A DNA stretch of 64,000 nucleotides from Luteolibacter sp. LG18 (lineage in GTDB: Bacteria; Verrucomicrobiota; Verrucomicrobiia; Verrucomicrobiales; Akkermansiaceae). The position numbers and the translations under genes are program-made. The notes under the pieces are model-generated. The model was given only the letters and a program-made list of their open reading frames with translations, was not told where the DNA came from and searched no databases. Location of the stretch: positions 930,001 through 994,000 of the forward strand of contig NZ_AP024600.1 of assembly GCF_036322585.1 (NCBI RefSeq), in the 5' to 3' direction. Each line of letters starts with the position of its first letter. The stretch's first letter is position 1. Below are positions 60,187 to 64,000 of the stretch, piece after piece.

Positions 60187-61103
60187 GCCGTGCGGCGTTT
60201 GAATTTGAAGGAGAACAGGCCGTTCGGACGCAGCAGCATCAGGAAGATGATGAGCAGCGCGTAGAAGATCATCCGGTACTCCGCCACCCCGCGGAGGAAC
60301 TCCGGCATCAGGGTGAGCAGGATGGCCGCGGCGATGACGCCGACGGTGCGGCCCATGCCGCCGAGGATGACCATCACCACGATGTCGATCGACTTGAGCC
60401 AATCGAAGCCGGTCGGGGAAAGGAAGGTCTTGTGGTGGGCATAGAGCCCGCCCGCGATGCCGGCGAAGAACGCGCCGGTGACGAAGGCGGTCACCTTGGT
60501 GCGGGTGGTGTTCACCCCGTTCGATTCGGCGGCGATCTCGTCATCGTGCACGGCGATGAAGCCGCGGCCGTAGGTCGAGTTCACCAGCGAGGTGATGACG
60601 TAGATGGTCAAGGCGGCGACGCCGAAGGTCCAGCCGAGGCCGGTGTGCTTCGGGATGCCCTTCAGGCCGCTGGCAGCCCCGATGGCCTCGGTGTTCTGGG
60701 CGATCACGCGGATGATCTCCCCGAAGCCGAGCGTGACGATCGCGAGATAGTCCCCCTTCAAGCGCAGCGAGGGGATGCCGACCATCAGGCCGACCACCGC
60801 GGCAAGCAGCCCGCCCGCGAGCAGGGAGAGCGGGAAATACCATTCCGCGTGGGCCACCCCGACAAGCTTCAGCGAGATCCAGGCGGAAAAGTAGCCGCCC
60901 ACCGCCATGAACCCGGCGTGGCCGAGGCTGAACTGGCCGGTGTGGCCGTTGATCAGGTTCAGGCTGGTGGCCAGGACGATCGCGATGCCGACGTCGATGG
61001 CGACGCCGAGATAGTAGCGGTTGAACTGCGGGGCGAAGTAGGAGGCAAGGATCGCAAGCGCGAGCCCTAGCAACAACCAGCGTTTGGCTCCGGGAAGCGG
61101 CAT
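60183..61103 (-). CDS. livM: Branched-chain amino acid ABC transporter permease LivM
   Basis: 306 residues from ATG 61103, about eight membrane helices. Family segments: LNLINGHTGQFSLGHAGFMA (about 47-66), LRLKGDYLAIVTLGFGEIIR, and GLYAHHKTFLSPTGFDWLKS with the EAA-like ATPase contact loop nearby. The start overlaps livH by a TGATG junction (61103). Translationally coupled on both sides. Confidence 0.94.
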   Translation of the reverse strand: MPLPGAKRWLLLGLALAILASYFAPQFNRYYLGVAIDVGIAIVLATSLNLINGHTGQFSLGHAGFMAVGGYFSAWISLKLVGVAHAEWYFPLSLLAGGLLAAVVGLMVGIPSLRLKGDYLAIVTLGFGEIIRVIAQNTEAIGAASGLKGIPKHTGLGWTFGVAALTIYVITSLVNSTYGRGFIAVHDDEIAAESNGVNTTRTKVTAFVTGAFFAGIAGGLYAHHKTFLSPTGFDWLKSIDIVVMVILGGMGRTVGVIAAAILLTLMPEFLRGVAEYRMIFYALLIIFLMLLRPNGLFSFKFKRRTA

Positions 61104-62011
61104 CAGACTTTCTCGATGGTGGCGCGGCCAAGGAGACCGGCGGGTTTGAGCAGGAGGATCAGGATCAGGATGCCGAAGGCGATTGCATCGCGGTAGTTCG
61201 ACAACTCGGGAATGCCACCGGCGAAGGTTTCCAACAGGCCCAGCACCACCGCGCCGAGCACCGCGCCGGGCAGGTTCCCGATGCCGCCGAGCACCGCCGC
61301 GATGAACGCGCGCAAGCCGGGCTGAACTCCCATCAGCGGCTCGATGCCGGGAGCTTTCATAGAGTAGAGGATGCCCGCGATGGCCGCGAGCGCGGAACCG
61401 AGCCCGAAGGTGAAGGAGATCACCTTGTTCACCGGCACGCCCATGAGCAGGGAGGCCTGCTGGTTGAACGAAACCGCCCGCATGGCGGTGCCGATGCGGG
61501 TTTTCTGGACGATGAACCACATCGCCGCCAGCAGCGCCGCGGTGACCGCGATCACGAGCAGGTCGGTGCTGCCGACAATGGCGCTGCCGAGGTGGAATTG
61601 CTTCTCAGCCGCCAACTGCGGGAACGGCCGGGTGGCGGAGCCGAGGACGTTCGGGTTCTGGCAGGTGAACTCGATGAACAACGAAACCCCGATCGCGGTG
61701 ATCAGCACCGCGAGCTTCGGACGGTGGCGGAGAGGCCGGTAGGCCAGCCGCTCGATCGTCATGCCGATGAGCGCGCAGATCAGGGCGACCAGGATGAACA
61801 CCAGGATGACGCCCAGCACCGATTGCGGCCCGCAGACCTTCTCGATCTTCGGCGCGATGTAGAACGCCGCGAAGGCCCCGAGCATCAACACGTCGCTGTG
61901 CGCGAAGTTGATGAACCGGAGCACCCCGTAGACCATCGTGTAACCAAGGGCGATCAGGGCGTAGATGGCTCCGAGGCCGAGCCCGTTGATCGCCTGCTGG
62001 ATGAAGTCCAC
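61103..62011 (-). CDS. livH: Branched-chain amino acid ABC transporter permease LivH
   Basis: 302 residues from ATG 62011, about eight membrane helices. Family segments: INGLGLGAIYALIALGYTMV (about 8-27), GVLRFINFAHSDVLMLGAFA, MRAVSFNQQASLLMGVPVNK, and FIAAVLGGIGNLPGAVLGAV. Forms the membrane channel with LivM. The spacer to livJ is disturbed by a truncated four-helix gene and heptad repeats. Confidence 0.94.
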   Translation of the reverse strand: MDFIQQAINGLGLGAIYALIALGYTMVYGVLRFINFAHSDVLMLGAFAAFYIAPKIEKVCGPQSVLGVILVFILVALICALIGMTIERLAYRPLRHRPKLAVLITAIGVSLFIEFTCQNPNVLGSATRPFPQLAAEKQFHLGSAIVGSTDLLVIAVTAALLAAMWFIVQKTRIGTAMRAVSFNQQASLLMGVPVNKVISFTFGLGSALAAIAGILYSMKAPGIEPLMGVQPGLRAFIAAVLGGIGNLPGAVLGAVVLGLLETFAGGIPELSNYRDAIAFGILILILLLKPAGLLGRATIEKV

Positions 62012-62015
62012 TTGA

Positions 62016-62164
62016 GTTGAGAGGGGTTGGTTGAGAGTTGAGAGTCAGATTCAGACGCCATCGGCGAATGCGATCGCCCTTTGCCAGACTTCCAGCTTCT
62101 CGAAATTAAACATCCGCAGTGGGGTTCTTACTCTCAGCTCTCAACTCCAAACTCTCAACTTTCT
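62016..62164. repeat. Inverted heptad repeats flanking a truncated four-helix gene
   Basis: Left heptads from 62016 (GTTGAGA, GGGGTTG, GTTGAGA, GTTGAGA) and right heptads 62130-62164 (ACTCTCA, GCTCTCA, ACTCCAA, ACTCTCA, ACTTTCT) are inverted copies of one motif, best match TTGAGAGTTGAGAGT against TTGAGAGCTGAGAGT. They bracket the gene fragment 62051-62113. The layout looks like the ends of a small inserted unit inside the livJ-livH spacer. Confidence 0.65.
62051..62113 (-). pseudogene. Remnant of a four-helix-bundle (S23/IVS-type) gene
   Basis: On the minus strand ATG 62113 opens MFNFEKLEVWQRAIAFADGV and then stops (TGA 62051-62053). These 20 residues match the first helix of the intact protein at 59048-59401 (EKLEIWQKTIAFAETV). 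The remaining ~95 residues are absent. It is flanked by inverted heptad repeats at 62016 and 62130. It is best read as a deletion remnant of a second copy in the same operon. Confidence 0.75.
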
Positions 62165-63313
62165 TCACGGATTCACCGTGGCGGAATACTTGAACGCGCC
62201 GTTCTCGATCTTGATGAAGACGAGGGCCTTCACGGCGTCGCGCTCGGCATTGAGGGACATCTTGCCGCTGACACCTTCGTAGTCCTTGGTGGCGGCGATC
62301 GCGTCGCGGAGCTTCGGGCCTTCGGTGGTGCCGGCGCGCTTCATCGCCTCGGCGAGGACCATGGCGGAGTCATAGCCGAGCACGGCCATCGCGTCCGGGG
62401 TCTTGCCGTTGAACTTCTTCTTGTACGACTCGACGAAGGCGGTCATCTTCGGCGTGCCCTGGTCGGCGGCGCAGTGGGTGGAGAAGTAGTTTCCGTTCAC
62501 GTCTTCCTTGCCGATGCTCAGCAGGGTTTCGCTTTCCCAGCCGTCGCCACCGAAGAGCGGCACGGTGATGCCGAGGTCCTTGGCCTGCTTGCAGATCAGG
62601 GCGACGTCGGTGTAGTAGCCCGGGAGGAAGATGGCATCGACGCCAGCGCCCTTGATGGCGGTGAGCTGGCCCTTGAAGTCCTTGTCGCCGCCGTTGAAGT
62701 CGAGCGAGATGGCGATCTGGCCGCCGTTCTTAAGGTAGCGCTCCTTGAAGTTTGAGGCGAGGCCCTTGCTGTAATCGCTCTTCACATCGGTGAGCACGGC
62801 GACCTTCTTGGCGCTGAGCTTCTCGGTGGCGAAGTTGGCGAGCGCGGCACCTTGGAAGGAATCGGTGAAGCAAACGCGGAAGACGTAGTCGCCGGTCTTG
62901 GTGACGGCCGGGTTGGTGGAGGCCGGGGAAATCATCGGGATGCCCGCCTGCTGGCAGATCGGACCGGCTTCCAGCGAGCGGCTGGAGGCCACCTCGCCGA
63001 GGATAGCGACGACGCCGTCCTTGGAAATCAGCTTGTTGACGGCATTGGCCGGCTCGCCCGCCTTGCTCTGGTCGTCCTCGGTGAGGAGCTCGAGCTTCTT
63101 CCCGAGCACGCCGCCCGCGGCGTTGATTTCCTCGATCGCGAGCAGGGTGCCTTCATGCGAGGAGGTGCCGAAGGTCGCTTCCTTGCCGGTCAGGGAGGCG
63201 AACTCGCCGACCTTGATGGTGTCGCCACCGCCGGACTTGCAACCGGTGAGGCCGAGGCTGAGGAGCGCGGCCACGGACGCGGCGGCGGAGGTCAGGAAAA
63301 TTCCAGGTTTCAT
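62165..63313 (-). CDS. livJ: Branched-chain amino acid ABC transporter substrate-binding lipoprotein
   Basis: 382 residues from ATG 63313. Signal MKPGIFLTSAAASVAALLSL with lipobox LTGC. Periplasmic type-I binding fold of the Peripla_BP_6 family: IKVGEFASLTGKEATFGTSS, INAAGGVLGKKLELLTEDDQ, VAILGEVASSRSLEAGPICQ, IPMISPASTNPAVTKTGDYV, FRVCFTDSFQGAALANFATE, and LPGYYTDVALICKQAKDLG. It delivers substrate to LivHM. First gene of the liv operon; the promoter should lie in 63314-63456. Confidence 0.94.
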   Translation of the reverse strand: MKPGIFLTSAAASVAALLSLGLTGCKSGGGDTIKVGEFASLTGKEATFGTSSHEGTLLAIEEINAAGGVLGKKLELLTEDDQSKAGEPANAVNKLISKDGVVAILGEVASSRSLEAGPICQQAGIPMISPASTNPAVTKTGDYVFRVCFTDSFQGAALANFATEKLSAKKVAVLTDVKSDYSKGLASNFKERYLKNGGQIAISLDFNGGDKDFKGQLTAIKGAGVDAIFLPGYYTDVALICKQAKDLGITVPLFGGDGWESETLLSIGKEDVNGNYFSTHCAADQGTPKMTAFVESYKKKFNGKTPDAMAVLGYDSAMVLAEAMKRAGTTEGPKLRDAIAATKDYEGVSGKMSLNAERDAVKALVFIKIENGAFKYSATVNP

Positions 63314-63456
63314 GGGCGAAGCTTTGGGGAAATCGACGCGCACGCTAGGAAACCCACCCGCCGAGCGCAACCGTAAAGCAGTTCGCGTACCGCCACACGG
63401 CCGCCCATTGGCGTCCAACAACTTCGCGGAATGCGAACCCGCTTGGGAAACGAGCT

Positions 63457-63753
63457 TTACTCCAGCTCTCGGGAGCGATTCGACCAATAGCCCGGCTTTC
63501 TCGCGCCGTGGGCCACCGCGATGACCTCAATCCGGCTTTCTGTCATCCGATACACCAAAACGAACGGAAACCACTTCACCCGGACCTTCCGGCAACCTGC
63601 TCCGATTAAGCGGTAACGCTCAGGATCCGCCATCGCCGCTCCAACCGCCTCAAGCACCGCCTGACCGAAGCGGATGCCCAATCCCTGCTGGCACTCCTAA
63701 TAGTAGAGGCCGGAGGCAACAAATTCCTCTTCCGCGGCGGGAAGCCACACCAC
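63457..63753 (-). pseudogene. ParE/RelE-type toxin gene broken by an in-frame amber codon
   Basis: Reading from GTG 63753: VVWLPAAEEEFVASGLYY, then TAG (63697-63699), then ECQQGLGIRFGQAVLEAVGA, and on to VRVKWFPFVLVYRMTESRIE and VIAVAHGARKPGYW. Both sides of the TAG are in one frame and together make a standard ParE-length protein (the stop interrupts the helix that normally reads YYxxQQPGLGxRF). The antitoxin gene ends 1 bp upstream. The downstream part has an internal ATG (63681) that could at most give a 74-residue fragment. Likely an inactivated toxin kept next to its antitoxin. Confidence 0.75.
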
Positions 63754-63754
63754 C

Positions 63755-64000
63755 TCATGCATCCGCCTCGCGAGGCTGGATCTTGGCAGCAAAGCGCTTC
63801 ATCACCTCCTCATGGGACACCAGATTCACCTGTCCACGATCAATCGCCTCCACCCTGCTGTGGATTTCCTCAAGCCACTCGGGACTCAAACCAAGCCCAT
63901 CCTCCTGATCCAAGCTGTCCAATAACAGACCCGCCAACCGGGAACGCTCTTCCTTGGGAAGCATGAGCGCTTCCCTTTCGAAATCCGCGTAGGACTCGGC
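63755..64000 (-). CDS. Antitoxin of a ParDE-like pair, N-terminus beyond window edge
   Basis: The visible frame continues to the window edge: AESYADFEREALMLPKEERS, RLAGLLLDSLDQEDGLGLSP, EWLEEIHSRVEAIDRGQVNL and VSHEEVMKRFAAKI. This is the addiction-module antitoxin pattern (LPxEERxxLAxxLLxSL ... W..EI..R). ATG 63964 is a possible start, but the preceding in-frame residues fit the family's first helix, so the true start probably lies outside. Same style as 13807-14016. The partner toxin downstream is broken. Confidence 0.8.
   Translation of the reverse strand, partial: AESYADFEREALMLPKEERSRLAGLLLDSLDQEDGLGLSPEWLEEIHSRVEAIDRGQVNLVSHEEVMKRFAAKIQPREADA

Overview
The window is GC-rich, densely coded chromosomal DNA from a Gram-negative bacterium, most likely a member of the Verrucomicrobiota close to Luteolibacter/Haloferula. 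This is inferred from the combination of an outer-membrane LPS machinery (lptD, a fused lptC/lptA-like gene, lptB, kdsA), a PEP-CTERM protein, a TIGR03790-type secreted protein, very large secreted proteins with LamG, fibronectin-III and DxDxDG repeats, and a type-2 leuA. No rRNA, tRNA, phage, integrase or CRISPR was recognised. Most start codons lack a GGAGG-like site and instead follow C/T-rich leaders.

Layout. 1-8.9 kb: thiE (cut by the window edge), accC and accB on the minus strand, a secreted protein, trmB, a secreted WD40-like protein, comEC with a TPR membrane protein, and a RelE-like protein. 8.9-11.5 kb: leuA, preceded by a previously hidden leucine-rich leader peptide (8974-9039) that looks like an attenuator, and followed by a four-unit array of structured repeats (10824-11529). 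11.5-18 kb: SMUG-like uracil-DNA glycosylase, nuclease, M23 peptidase, a ParDE-type toxin-antitoxin pair, an Mpv17-like membrane protein, uppP, a DUF2062 protein, a TPM-domain protein and lspA. 18-29 kb: ileS, an orphan response regulator with Glu at the phosphoacceptor site, a perfect 24-bp palindrome, a PEP-CTERM protein, a TIGR03790-type protein with an elaborate operator, and a large surface protein behind a long structured leader. 29-33.6 kb: L,D-transpeptidase lipoprotein, coiled-coil protein, rimO, DUF4190 protein, and an LDH/MDH-family dehydrogenase. 33.4-39.7 kb: a 214-bp element with 43-bp inverted ends, a TIR-TM-WD40 protein, mpl, a HAD phosphatase and a TIGR01777 epimerase. 39.8-51 kb: lptD, nitroreductase, M16 peptidase, a hidden Cys/Trp-rich small protein, DUF1844 protein, kdsA, lptC/A-like, lptB, hpf and a hidden small lipoprotein. 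51-58 kb: a 1613-residue alginate-lyase-like protein with FN3/LamG repeats and several small genes. 58-63.3 kb: a complete liv-type branched-chain amino acid ABC transporter (livJ-livH-livM-livG-livF) containing one intact and one truncated four-helix-bundle (S23/IVS-type) gene. 63.4-64 kb: an antitoxin beside a ParE-type toxin broken by an amber codon.

How it fits together: kdsA, lptC/A, lptB and lptD supply and export lipopolysaccharide. uppP, mpl, the L,D-transpeptidase and the M23 peptidase serve peptidoglycan. lspA processes lipoproteins such as livJ, the L,D-transpeptidase and the small lipoprotein. leuA and the liv transporter both concern branched-chain amino acids. The best candidates for undescribed biology are the leuA leader, the structured repeat array after leuA, the inverted-repeat element beside the TIR gene, the heptanucleotide arrays, and the four-helix genes in the liv operon.
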